DNA from: Acidobacteriota bacterium | Lineage (GTDB): Bacteria; Acidobacteriota; Vicinamibacteria; Marinacidobacterales; Marinacidobacteraceae | Assembly (NCBI GenBank): GCA_009835985.1 | Contig: VXWI01000078.1 | Span: forward strand, 1 to 63,221 | Direction of reading: 5' to 3' | DNA: 63,221 nt | Shown: piece after piece, positions 20,577-29,448 of the stretch | How the letters are laid out: each line of letters opens with the position of its first letter | Position numbering within the stretch: the first letter of the stretch is position 1 | Notes under the pieces: model-generated | What the model saw: only the letters and a program-made list of their open reading frames with translations | Told to the model about the DNA's origin: nothing | The model's database searches: none | Translations under genes and position numbers: made by a program

Positions 20577-23500
20577 CCGGTCGCCCGCGGCATCCCGCGC
20601 GCCCGCCAGACGAAGTAGATCGCCGGGAAGACCACCAGCACCACGGCCGCCGCGGTGATGACCCCGCCCACCATGGGGGCGGCGATCCGCTTCATGACGT
20701 CGGACCCGGCGCCGGTGCTCCACATGATCGGCAGCAGGCCGAGGGCGGTGGTCGCGGTGAGCATGGCGACCGGACGAACGCGCCGGAGCGCGCCGTCGAA
20801 GACCGCCTCGCTCAGCTCGCCGCGGTTCGTGAGGCGTCCCGCCTCGCGGGCCGCCTCGCACGACCGGTCGAGATACAGCAGCATCACCACCCCGGTCTCG
20901 GCGCTCAGTCCGGCGAGGGCGATGATCCCCACCCCGACCGCGATGCTCAGGTTGTAGTCGAGCGCGTAGAGCAGCCAGAAGGTGCCGACCAGGGAGAGCG
21001 GTACCGCGGTCACCACGATGAGCGTGCGGGACACCGATCGGGTGCTCATCTGGATCGTGAGCAGGATGAGCAGCAGGGTCAGCGGGATCATGATCTCCAT
21101 CCGCTCCCGGGCGCGCAGCAGGAACTCGTACTGGCCGCTCCAGCCCAGGCTGTAGCCGGTCGGGATCTCCACTGCTTCGGCGACGGCGGCCTGGGCGTTT
21201 TCGACGTAGCTGCCCACGTCCACGTCCTCGATGTCCACGTAGATCCAGGCGTTCGGGCGGGACTGTTCGCTCTTGATGACCGGCGGTCCCTTCACGAAGG
21301 ACATGTCCGCCAGGAAGGCGAGCGGAATCTGCTGCCGGGTCGGCGTCTGCACGAGGATGTCCCCGAACTCGGACGGGTTGTCGCGGAGGTCGCGGCTGTA
21401 GCGGAGGTTCACGGGGTAGCGCTCGAGTCCCTCGACGGTGGTCGTGACGTTCATCCCGCCGATTGCCGACTGGATGACCTCCTGCACGTCGCCGACGGTC
21501 AGCCCGTAGCGGGCGATCGCGTCCCGGCGGACGGTGAAGTTCAGGTAGTTGCCCCCCATGGCCCGTTCCGAGTAGGCGGAGCGGGTGCCCGGAACGTCAC
21601 GCACCACCGCCTCCACCCGGCTGCCCAGGTCCTCGAGCACCGCCAGGTCGGGACCGGACAGCTTGACCCCCACCGGCGTCTTGATGCCAGTGGACAGCAT
21701 GTCGATCCGGGTCTTGATGGGCATGGTCCAGGCGTTCGTAAGCCCGGGGAAGCGGATGGCGTCGTCCATCTCGGCGACGAGCCGGTCCGGGGTCATGCCG
21801 GGCCGCCACTCGGTCTCCGGTTTCAACAGGATCGTCGTCTCGATCATGCTCAATGGGGCCGGGTCGGTGGCGGTCTCGGCCCGGCCGACCTTCCCGAAGA
21901 CCGTCTCCACCTCGGGGAAGTCCCGGAGGATCCGGTCGGTCTGCTGCAGGACCTCGCGGGCTTTGGTGATCGAGACCCCGGGCAGGGTGGTCGGCATGTA
22001 GAGCAGGTCGCCTTCCCAGAGCGGCGGCATGAACTCCGACCCGAGCCGCGAGAGCGGCGCCGCGGTGGCGGCCGCTCCGGCGAGGGTGAGGGCGATCACC
22101 GCCCAGCGCCACCGCAGGACCAGCCGCAGGACGGGGCGGTAGATCGCCATGAGCAGCCAGGTGACCGGGTTGCGCCCCGCCGGCCGGATGCGCCCGCGGA
22201 TCCAGAATCCGGCGAGCACGGGAACGAGGGTCACGGAGAGTAGCGCCGCCGCCGCCATCGCGTAGGTCTTGGTGAACGCGAGCGGCCGGAAGAGGCGGCC
22301 CTCCTGCGCTTCCAGCGCGAAGATGGGCGCGAAGGAGATCGTGATCACCAGGAGCGCGAAGAACAGGGTGGGCCCGACCTCGGTGGAGGCGCGCGCGATG
22401 ATGCGCCAGTGGGGCACCTTGCCCCGGTCCCGCTCCAGGTGCCGGTGGGCGTTTTCCACGATCACGATCGCTGCGTCCACCATCGCTCCGATGGCGATCG
22501 CGATGCCGCCGAGCGACATGATGTTGGCCCCGACGCCCTGCACGTACATCACGAGGAAGGCAATCAGCACCGCGAGCGGGAGGGTGATCACCGCGACCAG
22601 CGCGGACCGCAGGTGCAACAGGAAGACGACGCACACGATCGCCACGATCGCCATCTCCTCGACCAGCTTCTCGCTGAGGGTGGCGACGGAGTTCTCGATC
22701 AGCACCGTCCGGTCGTAGACCGGCACCACCTCTACTCCCGCGGGCAGTCCGGTCTGGAGTTCTTCGAGCCGCGCCTTGACCCGTCCGACGACGTCGTGGA
22801 CGTTCGCGCCCGAACGGACGACGACGATGCCGCCCACCACCTCCCCTTCGCCGTTCAGCTCGGCGAGTCCCCGGCGGATCTCCGGTCCGAACTGGACGGT
22901 CGCCACGTCCTCGACGGTGACCGGGGTGCCGGAGGCGTCCACCCCGAGCGCGATGCGGCGCACGTCGTCGAGCCCCCGGATGTAGCCCTCCCCACGCACC
23001 ATGAACTCGGTCTCCGCGGTCTCGAACACCCGCCCCCCCACGTCCGTGTTGCTGCGCTGCACCGCGTCCCGGATGCGGGCCAGCGAGATGTCATAGGCGC
23101 GCAGCCGGTTCGGGTCCACGGTGATCTGGTACTGGCGGACGAACCCGCCCACGCTCGCCACTTCGGAGACTCCCTGGACGGCGGTGAGCTCGTACTTGAG
23201 GAACCAGTCCTGGAGCGACCGCAGTTCCGCGAGGTCGTGGTCAGCGGAGCGGAGGGCGTACATGAAGGCCCAGCCGACGCCGCTCGCGTCGGGGCCCAAC
23301 GACGGAGTGACTCCCTCCGGCAGCCTGCCGCTGACGTAGTTGAGGTACTCGAGAACCCGGCTGCGGGCCCAGTAGAGGTCGGTGCCATCCTCGAAGATCA
23401 CGTAGACGAACGAGAAACCGAAGAACGAGTAGCCCCGGACCACGGTGGCCGAGGGCACCGCGAGCATCTGGGTGGTGATCGGGTAGGTCACCTGGTCCTC

Positions 23501-23683
23501 GACCACCTGCGGGGCCTGTCCCGGGTAGTCCGTGAACACGATCACCTGGACGTCGGATAGATCGGGCAGCGCGTCGAGCGGGGTGGCGCGGAGCGCCTGG
23601 AACCCGGCCACGGCGAGGAACGCCGCGAGCACGAGGACGAACAGCCGGTTCCGGAGCGACCACTCGATCGTTCGAGCGAGCAT
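20573..23683 (-). CDS. cusA: heavy-metal efflux RND transporter, CusA/CzcA-like
   Basis: This 1036-residue inner-membrane pump is full length for the HME-RND family. It has the first membrane helix at residues about 11-28, a large periplasmic domain, DALPDLSDVQVIVFTDYPGQ at the N-terminus, the TM4 region GGIAIAIGAMVDAAIVIVEN with its family acidic residue, and a second periplasmic half. It exports Cu(I)/Ag(I) or divalent metals using the proton gradient, in complex with the adaptor and TolC-type proteins encoded upstream in the same operon (order C-B-A on the minus strand). Choosing Cus over Czc rests mainly on the adaptor's heavy-metal-binding domain. Confidence 0.9.
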   Translation of the reverse strand: MLARTIEWSLRNRLFVLVLAAFLAVAGFQALRATPLDALPDLSDVQVIVFTDYPGQAPQVVEDQVTYPITTQMLAVPSATVVRGYSFFGFSFVYVIFEDGTDLYWARSRVLEYLNYVSGRLPEGVTPSLGPDASGVGWAFMYALRSADHDLAELRSLQDWFLKYELTAVQGVSEVASVGGFVRQYQITVDPNRLRAYDISLARIRDAVQRSNTDVGGRVFETAETEFMVRGEGYIRGLDDVRRIALGVDASGTPVTVEDVATVQFGPEIRRGLAELNGEGEVVGGIVVVRSGANVHDVVGRVKARLEELQTGLPAGVEVVPVYDRTVLIENSVATLSEKLVEEMAIVAIVCVVFLLHLRSALVAVITLPLAVLIAFLVMYVQGVGANIMSLGGIAIAIGAMVDAAIVIVENAHRHLERDRGKVPHWRIIARASTEVGPTLFFALLVITISFAPIFALEAQEGRLFRPLAFTKTYAMAAAALLSVTLVPVLAGFWIRGRIRPAGRNPVTWLLMAIYRPVLRLVLRWRWAVIALTLAGAAATAAPLSRLGSEFMPPLWEGDLLYMPTTLPGVSITKAREVLQQTDRILRDFPEVETVFGKVGRAETATDPAPLSMIETTILLKPETEWRPGMTPDRLVAEMDDAIRFPGLTNAWTMPIKTRIDMLSTGIKTPVGVKLSGPDLAVLEDLGSRVEAVVRDVPGTRSAYSERAMGGNYLNFTVRRDAIARYGLTVGDVQEVIQSAIGGMNVTTTVEGLERYPVNLRYSRDLRDNPSEFGDILVQTPTRQQIPLAFLADMSFVKGPPVIKSEQSRPNAWIYVDIEDVDVGSYVENAQAAVAEAVEIPTGYSLGWSGQYEFLLRARERMEIMIPLTLLLILLTIQMSTRSVSRTLIVVTAVPLSLVGTFWLLYALDYNLSIAVGVGIIALAGLSAETGVVMLLYLDRSCEAAREAGRLTNRGELSEAVFDGALRRVRPVAMLTATTALGLLPIMWSTGAGSDVMKRIAAPMVGGVITAAAVVLVVFPAIYFVWRARGMPRATG

Positions 23684-23701
23684 TGGTTTCTTCCGCCGGT
23701 A

Positions 23702-25063
23702 TCAGTCGTGGTGGTGGTGCGTCATTTCGGCTGCGGGCTCCTCGGTCTCCGGTTCCTCCGGTTCGTCGCCGAGCGCCCTGATCGCCTGGGTCAGGTTGCT
23801 TTCCGAGTCGATCAGGAACTGGGCCGAAACCACGATCCGGTCTCCTTCAGAGATTCCATCCACGACCTCCCAGACCCCGTCGCCGCCGGCGCCAAGCGTG
23901 ACGTCCGCCACCCGGAACAGGCCGGGTGAGAGCTCGAGCACGACGAGGTCCCGGGTACCGCTCCGGATCACCGCCGCCTCGGGCACGGTCAGGGCGTCCC
24001 GGGCCACCGGGACGTCGAAGGTGACGTTCGCGTACATGCCCGCGCGGAGCGCCAGGTCGGGATTGGCAAGTTCGATGGACACGGTCATCGTCCGCGTCTC
24101 CTGGTTGAAGTGGGGATACAGGAAGCGGACGAACCCGGTGTAGGGTCTTCCCGGCACATAGGGCAGCTCCACCTCGGCCCGCTGGCCGATCCGCATGGCC
24201 TGCACCTGGTGCTCGAAGATCTCGACGTCCACCCAGATGGTGGTCAGGTCGGCCAGCTTGTAGAGGTTCAGCCCCGGCTCGACGTACATCCCCTCGAGCG
24301 CCTCGTCCACCTTTTCCACGACCACACCGGTCACCGGAGAGACCACCGAAAGGGTGCGGCGCGGGGTCTGCTCCTGCTCCAGCATCGCGATCTGCTCGTC
24401 GGTGATGTCCCAGTAGCGAAGCCGGGCGCGCGCCGATTCGACGAGCGAGCGCGCCCGCTCGGCGACGTCGGGGAACTGCGAAGCGTCGAGCCGCTCCGCG
24501 TAGTGCGTCGCATGGAGGTACTCGGTCTGGGCGGCGACGAGTTGCGGGCTGTAGATATCGAAGAGCGCCTGGCCCTCCTCGACCGTCTCGCCGAGGTAGT
24601 TCACCGCCACGTTTTCGATCCAGCCGTCGTACTTCGTGCCCACCCAGGCGATCTGCTTGTCGTTGTGGGCGAGGGTGCCGACGGTGCGGATCGTCTGGGC
24701 GATGTCCCGCCGGTCGACGGGGGTGGTGCGCACCCCGATCCGCTGGACGAAGCCAGGGTCGAGACGCACCGTCCCGGCCGGCTGGTCGCCAGCCTCGTCC
24801 GCGTAGACCGGGACCAGGTCCATCCCCATGGGAGACTTGCCAGGCCGGTCCGCGATGAAGTTCGGGTCCATGGGGGCACGCCAGTAGAGGACTTCCCGGT
24901 CGTCCTCCATGGCCGGGACCGCCATGTCGTGACCTTCGTGGCGGTCCGCCGTCTCACCGGAGCGGAGCGGCCACTCCCAGCCACCGAGGGCGAACCCGGC
25001 AAGGACGACGAGCGCCATTCCGGCGAGGAAGGCGCCGGCGCCGATGACGAGGGTGCGGTTCAT
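23702..25063 (-). CDS. cusB: RND efflux periplasmic adaptor with heavy-metal-binding domain, CusB-like
   Basis: This 453-residue membrane-fusion protein has an N-terminal membrane anchor (residues about 7-27). Next comes a heavy-metal-binding domain (LYWRAPMDPNF and GKSPMGMDLVPVYADE, residues about 59-92) with methionines suited to Cu(I)/Ag(I). Barrel, lipoyl and helical hairpin domains follow. The C-terminus ends in MTHHHHD, a His cluster that probably also binds metal. It bridges the pump and the outer-membrane channel. Its stop is 18 bases from cusA, and its ATG overlaps the end of the cusC-like gene by 4 bases. Confidence 0.9.
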   Translation of the reverse strand: MNRTLVIGAGAFLAGMALVVLAGFALGGWEWPLRSGETADRHEGHDMAVPAMEDDREVLYWRAPMDPNFIADRPGKSPMGMDLVPVYADEAGDQPAGTVRLDPGFVQRIGVRTTPVDRRDIAQTIRTVGTLAHNDKQIAWVGTKYDGWIENVAVNYLGETVEEGQALFDIYSPQLVAAQTEYLHATHYAERLDASQFPDVAERARSLVESARARLRYWDITDEQIAMLEQEQTPRRTLSVVSPVTGVVVEKVDEALEGMYVEPGLNLYKLADLTTIWVDVEIFEHQVQAMRIGQRAEVELPYVPGRPYTGFVRFLYPHFNQETRTMTVSIELANPDLALRAGMYANVTFDVPVARDALTVPEAAVIRSGTRDLVVLELSPGLFRVADVTLGAGGDGVWEVVDGISEGDRIVVSAQFLIDSESNLTQAIRALGDEPEEPETEEPAAEMTHHHHD

Positions 25064-26388
25064 GAGGACCCCCCGGCGGGCAGGGGTACCCGGGTGCCGA
25101 TGCCCCGTTCGAGATCGGCAAGCGCGATGAGGAAGTCGGAGACGTAGCGGGCGCGCATCCTGAGGACGTCGAGTTGGACGCGTTCGCCGTCGAGCAGATC
25201 CAAAACCCCTACCTGACCCGTCTCGTAGGCGGTCTCGGTGGCGCGAAGCGTTTCCTCACTCTGCGGAATGAGCACCGTTTCCAGCAGGGCGAGCTGTCCC
25301 CCGATGGTCTCGATCCGGATCAGGGCCAGCTCCACGGTGTTCTCCATGGCGTCCTGGGCTTCTTCGAGGCGCCTTCGATTCGCCGTGAGCCGGTGCCCGG
25401 CTTCCTCGACGCCGGCGCGGTACTTGTCCTTCCAAACCGGCAGTGAGACTCCCAGCGACAGGCTCAGGGAGTTCTTGCCCTCGTCCGGAGGAAGTGGCCC
25501 GAGGGCGTCCGCCGGGTCGCGGCCGGCGACGTTCATGAGCGCGAGGCTCGCGGTGAACCGGGGCCGGAAGTTCATCCCGGCCAGCTCGACAGCGTCCTCG
25601 CTCGCCTCGATCAGCGCCGTCGCCGCCCTCAGTTCCTGCCGGTTCCGTTCTCCCAGGTCCATCAGTTGCGCTCGGTCAAGGCTCACCGCGGGCGGCTCCA
25701 TGGGGCGAATCGGCGGAACGGCGGTTTCCGGAGATCGGGCGCAGAGCGTGTTGAGGTTCGCGGCGAGCGTCCGGCGCTGTCCGGTGAGCTGCCGCTGCCG
25801 GTCATCGATCCGGGTGAGCTCCGCCTGCAGCCGGATGACTGCCTGCTGGAGGCCCTGGCCGGTGGCGTAGCGCGCCCGCGCCAGTGTTTCGTAGTGCCCG
25901 AGGAGCGAGCGCTCTTCTTCCAGCAGCCGGAGCGCGGTGTCCAGGTAGGCGATGTCGTAGAAGGCCCGCTTGGCCCGGGAGATGACCTCACGCTCCTCGG
26001 CCTGGAGGCGGAGGAACTGGGCGTCGGCTTCGGAGAGCGCCACCCGGCCGCGCAGATCGCGGGTGCCGAACCAGGGCAGGGACTGGGTCAGGGTGATGCC
26101 GCCGGTCTGAGACCCGACGCGGGTTTCCACGCGGCGGAGCGCCTGACTCACGTTCAGCGTCGGGTCCGGGAGTGCCGTGACCTGCGGAACGCGCTCGCGG
26201 GTGGCCTGGTAGTTCGCGCGGGACGCGAGCAGCGCGGGGTGCCGCTCGATAGCGTTGTCCACGCAGTTTCTGAGCTCCGGCTCGGGGGCGTAGAAGCCGG
26301 GAGGAGGTTCCGGCTGGATTCCCGCAGCCACCGGGACGGTCATCAGGACTGCCACCGCGCAAGCCGGGAGAGATCGTAGAGACAACAC
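25060..26388 (-). CDS. cusC: TolC-family outer-membrane efflux protein, CusC-like
   Basis: This protein of about 442 residues has two outer-membrane efflux repeats of long helices (LRLQAEEREVISRAKRAFYD; YETGQVGVLDLLDGERVQL) and forms a trimeric channel for metal efflux. I take GTG 26388 as the start because it gives a clean signal peptide (LPACAVAVLMTVPVAAG); a TTG at 26436 would lengthen it by 16 residues, and neither has a strong ribosome site. It is the first gene of the cusCBA-type operon. The 224 bases upstream (26389-26612) to the small Cys/His protein gene hold no clear promoter I can point to. Confidence 0.85.
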   Translation of the reverse strand: MLSLRSLPACAVAVLMTVPVAAGIQPEPPPGFYAPEPELRNCVDNAIERHPALLASRANYQATRERVPQVTALPDPTLNVSQALRRVETRVGSQTGGITLTQSLPWFGTRDLRGRVALSEADAQFLRLQAEEREVISRAKRAFYDIAYLDTALRLLEEERSLLGHYETLARARYATGQGLQQAVIRLQAELTRIDDRQRQLTGQRRTLAANLNTLCARSPETAVPPIRPMEPPAVSLDRAQLMDLGERNRQELRAATALIEASEDAVELAGMNFRPRFTASLALMNVAGRDPADALGPLPPDEGKNSLSLSLGVSLPVWKDKYRAGVEEAGHRLTANRRRLEEAQDAMENTVELALIRIETIGGQLALLETVLIPQSEETLRATETAYETGQVGVLDLLDGERVQLDVLRMRARYVSDFLIALADLERGIGTRVPLPAGGSS

Positions 26389-26612
26389 GATAGGGAGAAT
26401 CCGTCGCCAGGCTGCGGCGGGCCGGGGCCAGGCCAATCGGCGCTGGCTGCCGGCGGGTTACCGGGTTGGCGGGCCCGGGAAACCGCCCCGTGCCGGTTCC
26501 GGCACGGGCCGCCGGTCGTCAGGGAGCTGGCTCGGCACGGCGCGTTCGGGGCGCGCGGGAAACGCGGGCCCGGTCCGGCGAGGCTCGGCTCAGCGGGACG
26601 GCGGACCCGGAC

Positions 26613-26963
26613 TCAGATCAGCAGGGCGGCGTGTTGGACGAAAAGGGGCGGCCGCGGCTCCCGGGGAGGCGACGGCCCGTCGGGCTGGCGATTCCACCTG
26701 GAAACCACCCGGACCGGCTCTCCGGAGGCGGGCAGGACCGCCGCCGGACCCGGCTCGGGGGTGAGCAGTTTGGGAACGGTGACCGAAGAACAGCACACGC
26801 TCACGCGCTCGGCGTCCGGCGCCGGCTCGGAACTGCCGTGACAGCTCGCCTCCACAGGGATTCCGGGGGCCGCCATCAGCGGGCAGACGACCGCGAACGC
26901 CAACACCACGGCCAGCACGATGGCGGCCAGTGGCTTGCGGCGTGATGTCGTGACCAGCTTCAT
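26613..26963 (-). CDS. small exported protein upstream of the cus operon
   Basis: This 116-residue protein starts at ATG 26963 (MKLVTTSRRK). It has a hydrophobic export segment (residues about 11-31, LAAIVLAVVLAFAVVCPLMA), then EASCHGSS and SVCCSSVTVP, giving three cysteines and a histidine that could bind copper or mercury. The rest is proline-rich and disordered-looking, without a recognised domain. Its place just upstream of the metal-efflux genes on the same strand suggests a periplasmic metal sensor or carrier. That role is inference only. Confidence 0.5.
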   Translation of the reverse strand: MKLVTTSRRKPLAAIVLAVVLAFAVVCPLMAAPGIPVEASCHGSSEPAPDAERVSVCCSSVTVPKLLTPEPGPAAVLPASGEPVRVVSRWNRQPDGPSPPREPRPPLFVQHAALLI

Positions 26964-27017
26964 TGCTGACAGCCAGTATAGAGACGCCGGCTCCCCGGGC
27001 GCCAACGGCGCGAGTTC

Positions 27018-27707
27018 CTATCGGCGTTGCCGTGCACCCTGTTGCAGTGGGAAATAGACCTTTGCGATCCACTTGGGGGGCACGCCGGCCAGCCAGGCGG
27101 CGAGTGTCAGGTAGTCGAGGAGCGCGGTCAGCAGCGGTCCCAGGCGCCGCCAGTGGTCGGTGCCGGTGACCACCGCGGATTCCGCGGGTTCGAGGCGGCC
27201 GAGGCGCCGGAGCCGGCGCGCGAGGCCCGCGTCCTCCATGATCGGGTCGTCGGGAAAGCCCCCTGCGGCGAGGAACACCTCCCGGCGGGTGAAGATCGCC
27301 TGGTCTCCGTACGGGAGCCCGAGGAGGCGCGCCCGCCGGTTCGACCCCCGGGCCCCCAGCCGGAAGAGGATGCCCGCGCCATCGATCCGCTGCGGAAACC
27401 AGCCGCCAGCCACGCCCGTGCGCGCCAGCACCCGCCGGATCTGCTCGGCCGCTTCTTCCGGAAGCCGGCAGTCGGCGTGGAGGAACACCAGCATTTCTCC
27501 CGTGGCGGCGCGCGCCCCGGCGTTCATCTGGACGGCGCGTCCCCGCGGGGCGCTCTCGATCCGCGCGCCGGCGCGCTCGGCTTCGTCCGTCGTGCGGTCG
27601 CGGCTGCCGCCATCCACCACGACCACCTCCGCGCCCGGGGGCGCCGAGCGGATGGCGGCGCCCACGCTCAGCGCGGAGTCGAGCGTCGGGATTACGACGG
27701 AGATCAT
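27018..27707 (-). CDS. TIGR04283-type glycosyltransferase (rSAM/selenodomain-associated transferase 2)
   Basis: This 229-residue GT2-fold enzyme has the N-terminal SVVIPTLDSA, VVVDGGSRDRT, APRGRAVQMNAGA, LVFLHADCRLP and GGWFPQRIDG. That combination is typical of TIGR04283, a family named for co-occurrence with rSAM/selenodomain proteins and later linked to arsenosugar synthesis. The sugar donor and acceptor cannot be read here, and the partner radical-SAM protein is not in the window. It is divergent from nuoA with 141 bases between. Confidence 0.8.
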   Translation of the reverse strand: MISVVIPTLDSALSVGAAIRSAPPGAEVVVVDGGSRDRTTDEAERAGARIESAPRGRAVQMNAGARAATGEMLVFLHADCRLPEEAAEQIRRVLARTGVAGGWFPQRIDGAGILFRLGARGSNRRARLLGLPYGDQAIFTRREVFLAAGGFPDDPIMEDAGLARRLRRLGRLEPAESAVVTGTDHWRRLGPLLTALLDYLTLAAWLAGVPPKWIAKVYFPLQQGARQRR

Positions 27708-27766
27708 GGAGGAAGGAAGGCGAGGGCGGCCGGCGTTCGGCGGCGGCGTTTCCTGAACGTTTGGTC

Positions 27767-27796
27767 TTTACCTATCGTCGGGCCCCCCGGTAGAAT
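27767..27796 (+). promoter_or_regulatory. candidate sigma-70 promoter for the nuo operon
   Basis: TTTACC (27767-27772) and TAGAAT (27791-27796) are separated by 18 bases and match the -35 and -10 consensus at 4/6 and 5/6. The start of transcription would be near 27803, leaving a leader of about 46 bases before nuoA. No other promoter-like pair is seen in this intergenic stretch. Confidence 0.4.
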
Positions 27797-27848
27797 TCTG
27801 CGCGTTCCGCTGTCCGGGTTGCCGAGGCGGCGGTTCTTTCGATTTTTC

Positions 27849-28277
27849 ATGGGCGAATACCTCGGACCGCTGGTCGCGATCGCGGTCGGCGTGCTCTTCG
27901 TCGGGGTCACCCTCCTGGTTTCGTCGCTCGTCCGTCCCTCGCTTCCCCTCGCCTCGAAGGCGCAACCCTATGAGTGTGGGGAGAACCCGGTCGGCTCGCC
28001 GTGGGGCGTGCAGTTCAACATCCGGTTCTACGTCTTCGCGCTGGTCTTTCTCATCTTCGACGTGGAAGCCGTGATGCTGTTGCCCTGGGCGCTCGCGTAT
28101 CTCGACCTGGGCGTCGGCGCGCTGGTCGCGGGACTCATCTTCATCGGGATGCTGGTTCTCGGGCTCGCCGACGTCTGGGTGAAAGGCGACCTCGAGTGGG
28201 TGCGGGAGGAAGAGCGCCGCGCCCTGAAGGCGCGTCCGGCGGCCGGGACTTCTTCCGCCTCGGGAGCGGCCGCCTGA
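27849..28277 (+). CDS. nuoA: NADH-quinone oxidoreductase subunit A
   Basis: This 142-residue protein has three membrane helices and the conserved loop [12 protein letters not shown], which carries the subunit A cysteine, followed by [19 protein letters not shown]. NuoA sits at the junction of the quinone site and the membrane arm. The C-terminus is extended by about 25 alanine/arginine-rich residues. ATG 27849 has no clear ribosome site. It is the first gene of the complex I cluster. Confidence 0.93.
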   Translation: MGEYLGPLVAIAVGVLFVGVTLLVSSLVRPSLPLASKAQPYECGENPVGSPWGVQFNIRFYVFALVFLIFDVEAVMLLPWALAYLDLGVGALVAGLIFIGMLVLGLADVWVKGDLEWVREEERRALKARPAAGTSSASGAAA

Positions 28278-28320
28278 GGCGCGTCACGGTGTTCGACGGG
28301 CCGCTGAACGGGGAGTCCGC

Positions 28321-28884
28321 GTGGATCTGATCGGCGCCCTCGGCAAGGGCCTGGGCAAGGACAACGTCGCGCTCACCACGGTGAGCGCCATCGTGAACTG
28401 GGCGCGGTTGTCGGCGCTGTGGCCGATGACCTTCGGCCTCGCCTGCTGCGCCATCGAGATGATGGCGACCGGAGCGAGTCGTTTCGACTGGGACCGGCTC
28501 GGCCTCATCCCCCGCGCGACCCCCCGGCAGTCCGACTGCATGATCGTGGCCGGCACCGTCACCCACAAGATGGCGATCCGGATCAAGACGCTCTACGACC
28601 AGATGCCGGAACCCAAGTACGTGATCTCGATGGGAAGCTGCGCCAACAACGGCGGTCCCTACTGGCAGTACGGCTACCACGTCGTGAAAGGCGTGGACCA
28701 GATCATCCCGGTGGACGTTTACGTGCCGGGTTGCCCGCCCCGGCCGGAGGCGCTGCTCTACGGGATCATGGCGCTCCAGGACCGCATCCGGGAGAAGTCG
28801 CTCCTCGACGATCCGCGGGAGGGCCGGCCCCGGCCGGCCGCCGCGAGCCAGCCTGCGGGCCGGATGGTGGAGATGGCCGGGTGA
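28321..28884 (+). CDS. nuoB: NADH-quinone oxidoreductase subunit B
   Basis: This 187-residue subunit binds iron-sulfur cluster N2. The cysteines are visible in [21 protein letters not shown] and [10 protein letters not shown]. The product is about the usual size for NuoB, with a variable C-terminal tail. GTG 28321 is 43 bases after nuoA. The stop overlaps the GTG of nuoC by 4 bases, giving translational coupling. Confidence 0.95.
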   Translation: MDLIGALGKGLGKDNVALTTVSAIVNWARLSALWPMTFGLACCAIEMMATGASRFDWDRLGLIPRATPRQSDCMIVAGTVTHKMAIRIKTLYDQMPEPKYVISMGSCANNGGPYWQYGYHVVKGVDQIIPVDVYVPGCPPRPEALLYGIMALQDRIREKSLLDDPREGRPRPAAASQPAGRMVEMAG

Positions 28885-29432
28885 GCGCCGCCTCCATCAT
28901 CGAGCGTCTCGCCGCGCATCTCGGTCTGGAGGAGGGCTCTTTCGAGTCCGACGTGGAAGCGAAGGATCCCTGGGTCCGGGTTCCCGGGGACAAGCTGGTC
29001 GCCGCGGCCGAGTTCCTGAAGGCGGATCCGGAGCTCGACTTCGACACCCTTCACTGCGTCTCGGGGGTGGACTGGCCCGGCGACGACCCGCCGGCGATCG
29101 AGGTCGTCTATCACCTCACCTCGCTGAGCCGGAAGCACTGGATCGTGCTGAAGACCCGGGTCCCGCGAGCGGGCGGCAGTCTGCCGACCCTGGAGACGGT
29201 CTGGAAGGCGGCCAACTGGCACGAACGCGAGGCCTACGACCTCTTCGGCGTCCGTTTCGAGGGACACAGCGACCACCGGCGCATCCTGCTGCCGGCCGAC
29301 TGGCCCGGGCATCCGCTGCTCCGCGACTGGGAGTGGCCCGAGACGTGGCACAAGATCCCCGTGAAGCCGGGTCGGCAGATGACCGAGCGGGCCGAAGGCG
29401 GCCAGATGACGGGCGTGGGCCCCTTCGACTGA
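28881..29432 (+). CDS. nuoC: NADH-quinone oxidoreductase subunit C
   Basis: This 183-residue peripheral-arm subunit contains the 30-kDa signature [17 protein letters not shown] followed by [14 protein letters not shown]. It packs beside NuoD in the quinone-reducing module. GTG 28881 overlaps the nuoB stop. It is a separate gene here, not fused to nuoD as in enterobacteria. Confidence 0.93.
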   Translation: MSAASIIERLAAHLGLEEGSFESDVEAKDPWVRVPGDKLVAAAEFLKADPELDFDTLHCVSGVDWPGDDPPAIEVVYHLTSLSRKHWIVLKTRVPRAGGSLPTLETVWKAANWHEREAYDLFGVRFEGHSDHRRILLPADWPGHPLLRDWEWPETWHKIPVKPGRQMTERAEGGQMTGVGPFD

Positions 29433-29448
29433 GGTAGCGGGAATCCTG

